The notes beneath the pieces were generated by a model. That model ran no database searches and was not told the DNA's origin. It worked only from the letters and a program-made list of their open reading frames with translations. Source: UBA5314 sp964635975 (GTDB taxonomy: Bacteria > Bacillota > Syntrophomonadia > Syntrophomonadales > Syntrophomonadaceae). From it: a stretch of DNA of 64,000 nt. Below are positions 1-8,282 of the stretch, in pieces. Position numbers and translations under genes: made by a program. The stretch's first letter is position 1; each line of letters opens with the position of its first letter. Where the stretch lies: the NCBI GenBank assembly GCA_964635975.1, contig CAZWPO010000008.1, forward strand, positions 53,906 to 117,905, in the 5' to 3' direction.

Positions 1-1091
1 AGAACGCTTATTTTGCAAGTTTGTGCGAGACCCATCATATAAAATTTATAGGTCCCAGTGCCGAAGTCATCGAGCTCATGGGTGACAAGGTGAGAGCCAG
101 GGAACTGGTTACCCGGGCAGGTGTTCCCCTGGTGCCGGGCAGCCCAGGTGCAATAAAGGATTACCATGAAGCACTGCAGATAGCCAGCCAGATTGGCTAC
201 CCGGTTATAATCAAGGCATCGGCGGGCGGTGGTGGACGGGGCATGAGGCTGGCTCACAGTGATGCCTCTTTGGAGGAAGCTTTAAATATGGCCCGCATGG
301 AAGCTGGCGCTGCTTTCGGCAATAATGAGATCTATGTGGAGAAGTACATAGAAGAGCCGCGGCACATTGAGATACAGGTTCTGGGGGATGAATACGGCAA
401 CATAGTCCATCTGGGTGAACGTGATTGTTCCCTGCAGCGCCGTCATCAGAAACTTCTAGAGGAATCACCTTCTCCTTTTGTTGATGAGAACCTGCGTCAG
501 GAGATGGGACGGGTAGCCGTGGAAGCGGCCCGGTCGGCCGGATACTACAGCGCCGGAACAGTTGAATTCCTGGTGGACAAACACCGCAATTATTACTTTA
601 TCGAGATGAACACCCGTATTCAGGTGGAGCATCCAGTAACTGAGATGGTTACCGGCATCGACATCGTCAAGGAACAGATATTGATTGCAACCGGCCAAGA
701 GCTGAGATATAGCCAGGAGGATATAAAAATTAACGGCTGTGCCATGGAATGTCGCATCAACGCAGAAGATCCCGATAATGATTTCCGCCCTCAGCCAGGC
801 CTGGTGGGGAATTACCTGGTGCCGGGAGGGCCTGGTGTGCGGGTCGATTCGGGAGTATATACAAATTATAATATTCCGCCTTACTATGACTCCATGGTGG
901 CCAAGCTTATTGTCTGGGGTCGCGACCGCAGTGAAGTTATAAGCCGTATGAAGCGCGCACTGGGGGAGTTCCAGGTTGGCAATATAGCCACGACCGTTCC
1001 ATTCCACCTGCGAGTTCTGGATAATGCGTTTTTTGTTAAAGGAGAGGTGTACACCAACTTTATCCAGCGACGTATGCAGGATTTGTCCTAA
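1..1091 (+). CDS. accC: Biotin carboxylase subunit of acetyl-CoA carboxylase (5' end cut off)
   Basis: This enzyme uses ATP and bicarbonate to carboxylate the biotin on the biotin carboxyl carrier protein, the first half-reaction of acetyl-CoA carboxylase in fatty acid synthesis. The reading frame is open from base 3, so the gene runs off the left edge. About 80 N-terminal residues are missing, judged from the usual 445-450 residue length. The visible part holds the ATP-grasp domain with the glycine-rich loop KASAGGGGRGM, the HxExQ stretch RHIEIQVLGD, the active-site segment EMNTRIQVEHPVTE, and the C-terminal biotin carboxylase domain. The next gene is an Asp23-family protein, the same order as accBC-yqhY in Bacillus. 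A pyruvate or propionyl carboxylase subunit is possible but less likely given this neighbour. Confidence 0.93.
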   Translation, partial: NAYFASLCETHHIKFIGPSAEVIELMGDKVRARELVTRAGVPLVPGSPGAIKDYHEALQIASQIGYPVIIKASAGGGGRGMRLAHSDASLEEALNMARMEAGAAFGNNEIYVEKYIEEPRHIEIQVLGDEYGNIVHLGERDCSLQRRHQKLLEESPSPFVDENLRQEMGRVAVEAARSAGYYSAGTVEFLVDKHRNYYFIEMNTRIQVEHPVTEMVTGIDIVKEQILIATGQELRYSQEDIKINGCAMECRINAEDPDNDFRPQPGLVGNYLVPGGPGVRVDSGVYTNYNIPPYYDSMVAKLIVWGRDRSEVISRMKRALGEFQVGNIATTVPFHLRVLDNAFFVKGEVYTNFIQRRMQDLS

Positions 1092-1117
1092 TCTTTAGAA
1101 TAGCTGCATTATGAGAT

Positions 1118-1147
1118 TTGATAAACCTGGTATATGTTTGGTACAAT
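1118..1147 (+). promoter_or_regulatory. Sigma-A type promoter for the Asp23-family gene
   Basis: A -35 TTGATA at 1118-1123 and a -10 TACAAT at 1142-1147 are separated by 18 bp. A TG dinucleotide one base before the -10 makes it an extended -10. It lies about 42 bp before the ATG of the downstream gene, whose ribosome binding site (GGAGGTG) is at 1174-1180. Confidence 0.6.
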
Positions 1148-1188
1148 ACGAGGTAGGCACCAGAATATTATATGGAGGTGGACTGATC

Positions 1189-1578
1189 ATGGAAATGCAG
1201 AAACAAGAGCTGAGCACTGAACTGGGTGTAGTTCGAATTGCCGATGAGGTCGTTTCCACGGTTGCTGGGCTTGCTGCGGTTGAAGTAGAGGGTGTAGCTT
1301 CTATGAGCGGCAGCTGGGGTACAGAACTGGTAGAAAAATTAGGCCGCAAGAACTTTGGCAAAGGAATAAAAGTTGAAGTAGCTGATCAGCAGACCCGAAT
1401 TGATATTTTTGTGGTAATTGAATATGGTTATCAGATTCCTAAAGTTGCCGAAGCGGTCCAAAGGGATGTAAAAGTTGCAGTTGAAAATATGACCGGACTT
1501 ACGGTATCGGCGGTAAATATTCATGTTGTAGGAGTATCTATCAAGAAGGAGGAAGCCGCTGAGATCGAATTAGAGTAA
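1189..1578 (+). CDS. Asp23/Gls24 family protein (YqhY type)
   Basis: A small soluble protein of 129 residues in the Asp23/Gls24 family. The family is linked to envelope stress, and the YqhY member sits beside accBC and has been tied to control of acetyl-CoA carboxylase in Bacillus. The frame is open upstream to 1111, but the ATG at 1189 is preferred because it follows GGAGGTG by 8 bases. Family features visible are the early segment GVVRIADEVVSTVAGLAA and the alternating beta-strand pattern ending in the strand around VSAVNIHVVGV. It has its own promoter and is followed by a strong terminator, so it is probably monocistronic. The precise biochemical function is not known. Confidence 0.85.
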   Translation: MEMQKQELSTELGVVRIADEVVSTVAGLAAVEVEGVASMSGSWGTELVEKLGRKNFGKGIKVEVADQQTRIDIFVVIEYGYQIPKVAEAVQRDVKVAVENMTGLTVSAVNIHVVGVSIKKEEAAEIELE

Positions 1579-1637
1579 GCTTGCCGTATCATTGATACTG
1601 CAGAGCGAGCGATGGAAGTGAAGACCCGGGATTAGAC

Positions 1638-1675
1638 AAAACCCGCTCAAAATTGTTTTGAGCGGGTTTTGAGAA
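1638..1675 (+). terminator. Rho-independent terminator after the Asp23-family gene
   Basis: A perfect 15-bp inverted repeat, AAAACCCGCTCAAAA at 1638-1652 and its complement at 1656-1670, with a 3-base loop. The run of T is part of the right arm. Confidence 0.85.
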
Positions 1676-1787
1676 ATGATTGAGGTGGAGTCACCCATCA
1701 CCGGCTTATACGCAAAAGCTCTCTTGCTGGTACAAAGGTGATTATTCCTTTATTATTACACGATTGCTTTGCTTTTATTGGCGTTCT

Positions 1788-1820
1788 GCAACCCCCTGTT
1801 TTACAGGGGGTTGCTCTATT
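1788..1820 (+). terminator. GC-rich hairpin, terminator or attenuator, before amaP
   Basis: GCAACCCCCTG at 1788-1798 pairs perfectly with CAGGGGGTTGC at 1804-1814 around a TTTTA loop and is followed by TCTATT. It ends about 17 bases before the amaP ribosome binding site (AGAGGTG), so transcription of amaP either starts inside this short gap or passes through the hairpin. Confidence 0.55.
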
Positions 1821-1843
1821 ATCTACTTAAAGAGGTGATAAAC

Positions 1844-2383
1844 ATGTCTGGTTGGTGGCGCCTGGTAATAATTCTGTATAATCTAATCCTACTGGTACTG
1901 GCGGGTGCAGCCGTGGTGGCTGCGATGGGCCGGCCCGAACCTCTCGAATACATAAATCTGGCCCTATCAACTCCGGAGAATCGTATCATATTCGGGACGC
2001 TGGCGGTAGTATTGATGGTAATTGCCATTACCGCTCTGGTATCAGCATTAAAAATCGAAGAACCCGGGAAGGCAATAAACGTTGACAGTACATTAGCGGG
2101 TGATGTCTCCATAACCGTTCCGGCTGTTAATGTTATTATCATGAAGGCCGTAAAAAAGGTCCAGGGTGTACGCGACATAAGGCCTACCGTTATGGATGGA
2201 GTGGATGGCCTGGTGGTTAAGCTGCACATGATGATCAACCCCGATCATCCTGTTCCAGAGATGTCCAAGCAGGTGCAGGAAGTGGTCAGGCAGTACCTGG
2301 AGGAAACCGGAGGCCTCAAAGTTTCCCGGGTTGAAATCCTGGTTGATGACTTCAATGTTGCCAATAGGAACGCCCGGGATTAA
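1844..2383 (+). CDS. amaP: Alkaline shock response membrane anchor protein AmaP
   Basis: A 179-residue membrane protein that anchors Asp23-type proteins at the cell membrane in Firmicutes. The ATG at 1844 follows AGAGGTG at a good distance; an in-frame extension to 1769 is not needed. Two transmembrane segments lie near residues 5-27 and 45-68. The remainder is an Asp23-like domain (strands around DVSITVPAVNVIIMKAVKKV and VDGLVVKLHMMIN). It is followed 12 bases later by a DUF2273 membrane protein, the usual partner in this family's operons. The known role is taken from staphylococcal AmaP; here it is inferred from domain order and neighbours. Confidence 0.8.
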   Translation: MSGWWRLVIILYNLILLVLAGAAVVAAMGRPEPLEYINLALSTPENRIIFGTLAVVLMVIAITALVSALKIEEPGKAINVDSTLAGDVSITVPAVNVIIMKAVKKVQGVRDIRPTVMDGVDGLVVKLHMMINPDHPVPEMSKQVQEVVRQYLEETGGLKVSRVEILVDDFNVANRNARD

Positions 2384-2395
2384 GGGGGTTTGAAT

Positions 2396-2617
2396 ATGGA
2401 GGATAAATTTCTTGAAATAATTACGCAGAACCAGGGAAAGATTATTGGAGTTGTTGTGGGGCTATTCCTGGCAATTCTAATTATCGGGTTTGGCTTTTGG
2501 AAAACGCTTTTAATAATCTTATGCATATTGGCAGGCTATTTTATCGGTAAACGCATCGACGATCATAAAAGCTTTTCGAGCCTTATCAATAAATTCCTGG
2601 GAGAAAAACAGCACTGA
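2396..2617 (+). CDS. DUF2273 small membrane protein
   Basis: A 73-residue protein starting at the ATG at 2396, seven bases after AGGGGG. The centre is two closely spaced hydrophobic stretches (around residues 15-32 and 34-50) joined by a short turn, followed by a basic tail containing GKRIDDHKS. Such DUF2273 proteins are regularly encoded beside amaP and asp23 and are thought to belong to the same envelope complex; no activity is known. It forms an operon with amaP and probably with nusB. Confidence 0.75.
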   Translation: MEDKFLEIITQNQGKIIGVVVGLFLAILIIGFGFWKTLLIILCILAGYFIGKRIDDHKSFSSLINKFLGEKQH

Positions 2618-2632
2618 TGAAAGGGGATATCC

Positions 2633-3034
2633 TTGAGTAGAAGAAAGGCGCGCGAGCTTGCTTTCAAAGTTCTTTTTCAGGTTGATCAGGTAGGGGCCGA
2701 TCCCCAAAAAGCCTTCCGGTATCTGCTGGCTGATTCCAGCCTGGCTGATAGAGACCGTGAATTTTCCTGGGGACTGATAAGCGGATGTATTGATGATCTT
2801 CCCCAGATCGATTCGGGTTTGGCACGTTATTCGAGGGATTGGTCGCTTGACAGGATGTCTTCCGTAGATAGGAATATTATGAGAGTGGCGGCGTATGAAA
2901 TAAAGAATATCGACAAGACACAGGCAGTTGTGGCTATTGATGAAGCCATTGAGATTGCAAAGAAGTATGGAGATGAAGGATCAGCCAGCTTTGTTAATGC
3001 AATTCTAGATAAGATCCTGGGTGAAAAGACATGA
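2633..3034 (+). CDS. nusB: Transcription antitermination factor NusB
   Basis: NusB binds boxA RNA together with S10 (NusE) and supports antitermination on rRNA operons. The 133-residue length is typical. It begins with a TTG codon at 2633 after AAAGGGGAT. Recognisable segments are the N-terminal SRRKARELAFKVLFQVD, the central SRDWSLDRMSSVDRNIMRVAAYEI and the C-terminal helix AIEIAKKYGDEGSASFVNAI, all hallmarks of the all-helical NusB fold. It overlaps the next gene by 4 bases (ATGA), suggesting translational coupling. The nusB-folD-xseA order is widely conserved in Firmicutes. Confidence 0.95.
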   Translation: MSRRKARELAFKVLFQVDQVGADPQKAFRYLLADSSLADRDREFSWGLISGCIDDLPQIDSGLARYSRDWSLDRMSSVDRNIMRVAAYEIKNIDKTQAVVAIDEAIEIAKKYGDEGSASFVNAILDKILGEKT

Positions 3035-4008
3035 ACTATTACCTGGGCATAGATACCAGTGCCTATACAAGCTCTCTGGCCGTAGTTGATGAATCAGGCC
3101 AGATTTTTTGTGATAACCGGATGGTTCTGGAGGTGCCGCCGGGGAAAAGGGGATTGAAACAGTCTGAAGCTCTGTTTTTACATACGAAAAACCTGCCTCA
3201 ATTAATAGAAAAAACCCAACCCGATGTCTTTGAGGATCTGCGGGGCATTGCCGTAAGCGCTTTTCCCCGTCCAGTCCAGGGCAGCTACATGCCAGTCTTC
3301 CTGTGTGGGGACGCTCATGCCCGGGCCCTGGCGGCGGCTATGAGGCTGCCATTATACCGGGTCAGTCACCAGGAAGGGCATATTATGGCTGGAATGGCTG
3401 ACAATCAGGAATTACTGGGAAGAAAAGAGCTGCTGGCAGTGCACTTTTCCGGGGGTACATCAGAGATCCTCCATGTTAGACGAGGGGAAAAAAACTATTT
3501 TGACATAGACTGCACTATGGCCGGCCGGGATCTTCACGCCGGTCAACTGGTAGATCGGGTGGGTGTTGCTCTGGGTCTGAAATTTCCTGCTGGAAAGGCA
3601 CTGGAAAAACTTGCTGATGGTCTGACCGTTGATCATGAAATTCCTGTATTGCCGGCAGCAGTGAGCAGGCGGGGTTTCTCATTTTCTGGCGTAGAAACCA
3701 GGGCACAGGCGCTGATCGCCGGGGGTGCCGCCCCGGAAGCGGTAGCTTTTGCGGTTTTTCGTGTAATAGCTAATACCCTGGAAAAGTGCCTCCTGCAGGA
3801 GTCTGAAAAAGCCGGGATCAAAGACGTACTGCTGGTAGGAGGGGTTATGGCCAACCAGCGGATAAAAGAACGCCTTAGAACTCGCCTTGAGCATCCCGCC
3901 GTGGGACTCAAACTTTATTTTGCTCAGCCCGTTCTCAGCACTGATAACGCTGTGGGCACAGCCATGTTGGCGGCTATTATTCATAAAGATGAAGTTAGTG
4001 AGGGGTAG
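3031..4008 (+). CDS. TsaD/Kae1-like protein (M22 family paralogue)
   Basis: A 325-residue ASKHA-fold protein related to TsaD/Kae1, the enzyme that makes the threonylcarbamoyl adenosine modification of tRNA. The metal-binding pair is present (H113 and H117 in SHQEGH), as are the glycine loop SGGTSEI near 140, the later GGVMAN, and the C-terminal Asp in STDNAVGTAM. The start differs from canonical TsaD: GIDTSAYTSS replaces the usual GIETSCDETS, and much of the middle is divergent. It therefore looks like the clostridial paralogue found near nusB-folD rather than the housekeeping tsaD, though that cannot be settled from this window. It overlaps nusB by 4 bases and precedes folD by 5. Confidence 0.75.
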   Translation: MNYYLGIDTSAYTSSLAVVDESGQIFCDNRMVLEVPPGKRGLKQSEALFLHTKNLPQLIEKTQPDVFEDLRGIAVSAFPRPVQGSYMPVFLCGDAHARALAAAMRLPLYRVSHQEGHIMAGMADNQELLGRKELLAVHFSGGTSEILHVRRGEKNYFDIDCTMAGRDLHAGQLVDRVGVALGLKFPAGKALEKLADGLTVDHEIPVLPAAVSRRGFSFSGVETRAQALIAGGAAPEAVAFAVFRVIANTLEKCLLQESEKAGIKDVLLVGGVMANQRIKERLRTRLEHPAVGLKLYFAQPVLSTDNAVGTAMLAAIIHKDEVSEG

Positions 4009-4013
4009 GAAAG

Positions 4014-4892
4014 ATGAAAAAGTCAAACATCCTGTATGGCAAGACGATTGCCGATCGCGTAATGAGCCAGGTGGCTAAAGAGGTCAAGGACTTGAAAACT
4101 AAAGGGATTGTGCCATTGCTTATGACTGTCGAGGTGGGTGAGGATGCGGCTTCTCGCGTTTACCTGACTTCTCAGAGACGCAGTGCGGAGAGTGCTGGCA
4201 TAAGCTTCGAGTCCATGGAACTCTCGGCGGGGACCTCGCAGCAGCGGTTATCAGGATTTATAAAAAATATCGATGATGACGCTTACATTAACGGTGTCAT
4301 CCTGCAGATGCCTCTACCGGCTCACCTGGATAGCAAGCTGGCCCAGTGGCGGATCCCCACCCGCAAGGACGTGGAGGGGGTTACCCCCTACAACCTGGGG
4401 AGAATGTTTCTGGGAGTTCCGGGTCTTTTACCGTGCACAGCCCAGGCCATAGTGGCCATGATCAAATCGACCGGTGTGGACCTAAAAGGCAAAGAAGTTA
4501 CTATAGTGGGGCATAGCGATATTGTCGGTAAACCGACCGGGATACTGCTCCTGCATGATCAGGCCACGGTAACTTTCTGTCATGCCGCTACCGCGGAACG
4601 TGGAACCCTGGAAGAGCACGTGAAAAGAGCTGAAATACTAGTGGTAGCAGTAGGAAAACCCAATGTTATTAAGGGTGAATGGATCAAGGAAGGCGCTATA
4701 GTCATCGATGCCGGCATTAACACGGTGGAAGATAAAATTGTTGGTGATGTTGAGTTTGAAGAGGCCCGTGAGCGGGCTTCGTTTATAACCCCGGTGCCGG
4801 GGGGAGTAGGAGCGGTTACGGTTGCCTATCTCATGAAAAATACGGTCGAAGCCGTACGCTGGCAGTCCAGAAAAGAGCTGGAGGAGGCCTAG
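4014..4892 (+). CDS. folD: FolD paralogue 1, catalytic Lys replaced, NADP loop intact
   Basis: Member of the FolD family (methylene-THF dehydrogenase/methenyl-THF cyclohydrolase) with 292 residues. The dinucleotide-binding loop VGHSDIVGKP (165-174) is canonical, as are Q98 in LQMPLP and the C-terminal PVPGGVG. The active site is not. The conserved Tyr is present (Y50), but the catalytic Lys four residues later is Gln (Q54), and the following KxK becomes RR. The second Asp of KDVDG, equivalent to E. coli D121, is Glu (E121). In studied FolD enzymes the Lys is needed for cyclohydrolase activity, so this copy may be dehydrogenase-only or impaired. A second FolD follows after 1 base with the opposite pattern. 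Confidence 0.88.
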   Translation: MKKSNILYGKTIADRVMSQVAKEVKDLKTKGIVPLLMTVEVGEDAASRVYLTSQRRSAESAGISFESMELSAGTSQQRLSGFIKNIDDDAYINGVILQMPLPAHLDSKLAQWRIPTRKDVEGVTPYNLGRMFLGVPGLLPCTAQAIVAMIKSTGVDLKGKEVTIVGHSDIVGKPTGILLLHDQATVTFCHAATAERGTLEEHVKRAEILVVAVGKPNVIKGEWIKEGAIVIDAGINTVEDKIVGDVEFEEARERASFITPVPGGVGAVTVAYLMKNTVEAVRWQSRKELEEA

Positions 4893-4893
4893 A

Positions 4894-5718
4894 ATGACGC
4901 CGATTATGGGGGCGCAGATCGCCAATGATATCAAAAACCGGCTCCGTGAGGAAAATGCGAGAGAAGGCCTGAAACCTTCCCTGGCGGTTATTCTGGTGGG
5001 AGATCAACCTGACAGTTCCCTGTATGTCACTCTGAAAGAAAAAGCTGTGGATCATATCGGGGGGCACTTCAGGCTGGAAAGGCTGAGCGGGCAGTGCGAC
5101 CGAATCGACATTCTTGGGCTTATTAATAGTATGAACGAAGATCCTGAAGTGGATGGAATAATACTTCAGCTTCCCCTCCCTGGCGAGCTGGGCAAATTCC
5201 AGGATGAATTCCTGGAGGCAATATCCCCCGGCAAAGACGTGGATGGCTTCAATCCACATAACCGGGGACTATTATTAGGAGGCCAGGCCGGTTTTGTGAG
5301 CTGTGCCGCCCTGGCCTGTATGGAAGTTATACAGGGAGTTATACCGGTCTTAAAAGGTATTAAGGTAAATCTGGTGGGTGATTCTTTTGATCTGATAATG
5401 CCATTGGCTTTGCTGCTGCTGCGAGAGCAGTGCCGGATTGGTTTGTTTCCGGAATTTACTGGCGAAATCCTGAATAATTGCGATATCCTGGTCATTGAGA
5501 ACGGAGGACCGGCTGTTGTCAGAGAGATCCCGGATGGCGGCCCCGGACTGCTTATCGATGCCGGATTCTATATGCTTGACGGCAGGATAACCGGCAACGC
5601 CAGTCAAAAGGATCTGGCGGGATTTACCGGGCAGTTGCTGCCGGTTCCCGGTGGACTAGGCCCTATACTGATCGCCAAGCTAATGGAAAATCTGAACCTG
5701 GCCGCGAGGAGGGCATAG
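4894..5718 (+). CDS. FolD paralogue 2, catalytic residues intact, NADP loop degenerate
   Basis: A second FolD-family protein, 274 residues, immediately downstream of the first. All catalytic positions are kept: Y44 and K48 in YVTLKEK, Q92 in LQLPLP, and D117 in KDVDGFNP. The Rossmann region is eroded: the usual GRSxxVGxP loop reads VGDSFDLIMP (161-170), the PCTP motif reads SCAA, and the TVTxxHS strand is unrecognisable. The C-terminal PVPGGLGP is retained. This pattern suggests a protein that can bind folate and hydrolyse methenyl-THF but may not bind NADP. It could form a heterodimer with the upstream copy, FolD normally being a dimer. A decaying duplicate is the alternative, though the full length and clean motifs argue against that. 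Confidence 0.82.
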   Translation: MTPIMGAQIANDIKNRLREENAREGLKPSLAVILVGDQPDSSLYVTLKEKAVDHIGGHFRLERLSGQCDRIDILGLINSMNEDPEVDGIILQLPLPGELGKFQDEFLEAISPGKDVDGFNPHNRGLLLGGQAGFVSCAALACMEVIQGVIPVLKGIKVNLVGDSFDLIMPLALLLLREQCRIGLFPEFTGEILNNCDILVIENGGPAVVREIPDGGPGLLIDAGFYMLDGRITGNASQKDLAGFTGQLLPVPGGLGPILIAKLMENLNLAARRA

Positions 5719-6936
5719 ATGCAGGACTTCCTGACTGTATCTCAGGTAAATCAATATATCAATAGCCTGCTCCAGGGTGATGACTTGCTGTCGGACTGCT
5801 GGCTGAAGGGAGAGATATCGGGCTTCAAACTCTATCAGCAGTCCGGGCATATGTATTTCACTCTTAAGGACCAGGAAAGCTCGATAAGCTGCGTGATGTT
5901 CAAAAGCCGGGCTAGAAGCCTGGCTTTTCAGCCTGAGAATGGCCAGGAAGTGCTGCTTAGAGGATATCTGGCGGTCTTCGGGAGGCAGGGCAAATACCAG
6001 GTTTATGTACAGGAAATGCAGCCATCGGGCATTGGTAGTCTGCTGCTAATCCTGGAGCAGATGAAGAACCGCTTGGAGAAACAGGGTTACTTCGCACCGG
6101 AAAGCAAAAAACCTCTGCCGGCCATGGCTAACCGCATTGGTATTGTTACATCACAGGACGGCGCCGCTTTAAGGGACATAGTAAGAGTACTCAAGCAGAG
6201 GCACCACCGGGTCAATATAGTGCTGGTGCACAGTGCTGTTCAGGGCCAGGAGGCCCCTTCCGAGCTGGCTGCGGGCATCGCCCTTCTGAACCGGCAGGCA
6301 TTGGTGGACACGATTATCGTGGGTAGGGGTGGGGGTTCGCTGGAGGACCTGATGGCTTTTAATAGTGAAGAGGTGGTGAGGGCCATATTCGAGTCCAAGA
6401 TTCCGGTGATTTCAGCTGTCGGACATGAAATCGACTTTACATTAGCCGATCTGGCAGCAGACGTGAGAGCTGCTACACCGACCCAGGCAGCACAATTAGC
6501 GGTTCCGGATTTAAACGCCCTGGAGCAAAGTCTGGAACGCCTCCGTCAAAGAATGATCCGCTCTGTTGACCGTCATATGGCCTACCTGGACGAGAGCCTG
6601 GACCGCTTGTTGGGGAAAAAGATTTGGAAAGAGCCACAGATGCTTTTGAAAGACAAACGCAAATTGTTGAGCGAGATGACCGACGGCCTGTTGCAGGTCG
6701 TGAAAACCGGCAATAATGAACGCGGCAACCGCTTGCTTATGGCTGCCCGTTCTCTCGATAACCTTAGCCCTTTGAAAGTTCTTGAACGCGGGTACTCCGT
6801 GGTTGCCAGGGGCAAAAAGATTATTCGCCGAGGATCCGATGTAAATCCCGGTGATATGATCGTAGTAAGCATTATTGATGCCGACCTTGAGGTTGAGGTA
6901 AGAGTTAAGGAGCAGGTGGAGAGATGGAAGGCTTAA
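5719..6936 (+). CDS. xseA: Exodeoxyribonuclease VII large subunit
   Basis: Large catalytic subunit of exonuclease VII, which degrades single-stranded DNA to oligonucleotides from both ends. The 405-residue protein has an N-terminal OB-fold domain (around residues 1-100, with GHMYFTLKDQ and SCVMFKSRA), then the catalytic domain with the motif GRGGGSLEDLMAFNSE near 200 and SAVGHEIDFTLADLAADVRAATPTQAA. A coiled-coil stretch follows, and the C-terminal LERGYSVV signature is present. The ATG directly abuts the stop codon of the upstream folD paralogue, and the end overlaps xseB by 13 bases. Confidence 0.96.
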   Translation: MQDFLTVSQVNQYINSLLQGDDLLSDCWLKGEISGFKLYQQSGHMYFTLKDQESSISCVMFKSRARSLAFQPENGQEVLLRGYLAVFGRQGKYQVYVQEMQPSGIGSLLLILEQMKNRLEKQGYFAPESKKPLPAMANRIGIVTSQDGAALRDIVRVLKQRHHRVNIVLVHSAVQGQEAPSELAAGIALLNRQALVDTIIVGRGGGSLEDLMAFNSEEVVRAIFESKIPVISAVGHEIDFTLADLAADVRAATPTQAAQLAVPDLNALEQSLERLRQRMIRSVDRHMAYLDESLDRLLGKKIWKEPQMLLKDKRKLLSEMTDGLLQVVKTGNNERGNRLLMAARSLDNLSPLKVLERGYSVVARGKKIIRRGSDVNPGDMIVVSIIDADLEVEVRVKEQVERWKA

Positions 6937-7151
6937 AGTTTGAAGCTGCGCTGGCCAGGCTGGAGGAAATCGTTGAAAAGCTGGAATCAGGAGAATTGGA
7001 CCTGGAAAGCTCGATCACGGTTTTTCAGGAAGGGATAACGCTTTCTCTGTTCTGTCAAAAAGAGCTCCAGAAAGCCGAGGGCAAGATTCAGCAGTTGGTA
7101 GAGAGCATGAACGGCGAGCTGATCATGCAGGACATGGACGATGTATTATAG
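6924..7151 (+). CDS. xseB: Exodeoxyribonuclease VII small subunit
   Basis: Small subunit of exonuclease VII, 75 residues, which forms a helical hairpin and binds XseA in excess. The family signature FEAALARLEEIVEKLESGELDLE(SS) begins at residue 5, followed by the second helix LFCQKELQKAEGKIQ. The start lies inside the end of xseA, with GGAGAG just before it, so the two are translationally coupled. The length is normal. Confidence 0.95.
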   Translation: MEGLKFEAALARLEEIVEKLESGELDLESSITVFQEGITLSLFCQKELQKAEGKIQQLVESMNGELIMQDMDDVL

Positions 7152-7190
7152 GCAGTTACCAGCCGATGTTTCTCAACAGGAGGATTTCAC

Positions 7191-8096
7191 ATGGAAATTG
7201 ACATGCAGTCCTTTAAGCGTGAGCTCGCGCTCCGCAAAGAATACATAGATGAGTGTCTGGAGAATTACCTGCGCAATATAAACGCTTTCCCGCCGCTAAT
7301 TCATCAGGCTATGCATTATGCGGTATTTAACGGGGGCAAAAGGCTGCGTCCCATGTTTGTCATGGAAGGCGCTCGCCTGGCCGGAAGAGAACGGGAAATA
7401 GTGGTGCCAACTGCCTGCGCATTGGAGATGATCCACTCTTATTCCCTGGTCCATGATGATCTGCCTGCCATGGACGATGATGACTACCGGCGCGGCAAAC
7501 TGACCTGCCACAGGGTTTATGGGGAAGCCAATGCTATCCTCACCGGAGATGCGCTGTTGACCATGGCCTTTCAGCTTTTGGCCCAAAATGCAGCTGTCCC
7601 AGGAATCGATCCTGCGCGGGTGCTCAGGGTAATAGAAGAAGTGGCCCTGGCTGCTGGCAGCCAGGGTATGATCGGCGGGCAGGTGCTTGATCTTCAGTAC
7701 GAGGGAAAATCAGTTGAGTTCAAAAGTCTAGAGATTATGCATAAACTAAAAACCGGTCAGCTCTTTCGTGCTTCTCTGCGTTCGGGCGCGCTTCTGGCCG
7801 GTATGGACGAGACAGGTCTGGCGGCGTTAGACATCTTTGCAGAGCAATTCGGTTTGGCTTTTCAGATAACCGACGATATTCTTGATATTAGAGGTGATGA
7901 GAAAACCCTGGGCAAGCCGGTGGGAAGTGATGAAAAGAACATGAAGACCACCTACCCGAGCTTGTTCGGACTTGAAGGGGCGGAAAAAATGGCCGTTGAA
8001 AGCATAGAGATATGTATGGAAAGTATGAAAGAATTTGGTGAACAAGGACTGTTTTTGCAGGAACTGGCTTTATATTTACTGAAAAGAGACAGTTAA
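7191..8096 (+). CDS. ispA: Farnesyl/geranyl diphosphate synthase
   Basis: A prenyl transferase that condenses isopentenyl diphosphate with allylic diphosphates, most likely to give farnesyl diphosphate. The 301-residue protein has the first Asp-rich motif DDLPAMDDDD beginning at residue 89, the substrate-binding GGKRLRP at 48-54, and the second Asp-rich motif DDILD near 226 followed by GDEKTLGKPVGSD. The two extra residues inside the first Asp-rich motif are typical of bacterial type II FPP synthase. AGGAGG lies about 7 bases before the ATG. The gene sits between xseB and dxs, the usual Firmicute arrangement. Confidence 0.94.
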   Translation: MEIDMQSFKRELALRKEYIDECLENYLRNINAFPPLIHQAMHYAVFNGGKRLRPMFVMEGARLAGREREIVVPTACALEMIHSYSLVHDDLPAMDDDDYRRGKLTCHRVYGEANAILTGDALLTMAFQLLAQNAAVPGIDPARVLRVIEEVALAAGSQGMIGGQVLDLQYEGKSVEFKSLEIMHKLKTGQLFRASLRSGALLAGMDETGLAALDIFAEQFGLAFQITDDILDIRGDEKTLGKPVGSDEKNMKTTYPSLFGLEGAEKMAVESIEICMESMKEFGEQGLFLQELALYLLKRDS

Positions 8097-8282
8097 AAAC
8101 AAATATTATGTATGATAAATATATGAAACATAATAATAGAGGACAGCGAGTATGACTATTGATGCCGACTGGTAGGAATATTTACCCTATGCTATAATAT
8201 TTTATCGGAAAATCAGTCAGGTTGTTTCGACAATCTTTCATACAGGTCATGGCCTGGCTTTGAGATTCAAGGAGATATTTGA

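Noticed and set aside
8226..8232. Exact 0A-box core (TTCGACA) upstream of dxs
   Set aside because: A 7-base match is expected several times by chance in 64 kb, and no sporulation link for dxs is evident.
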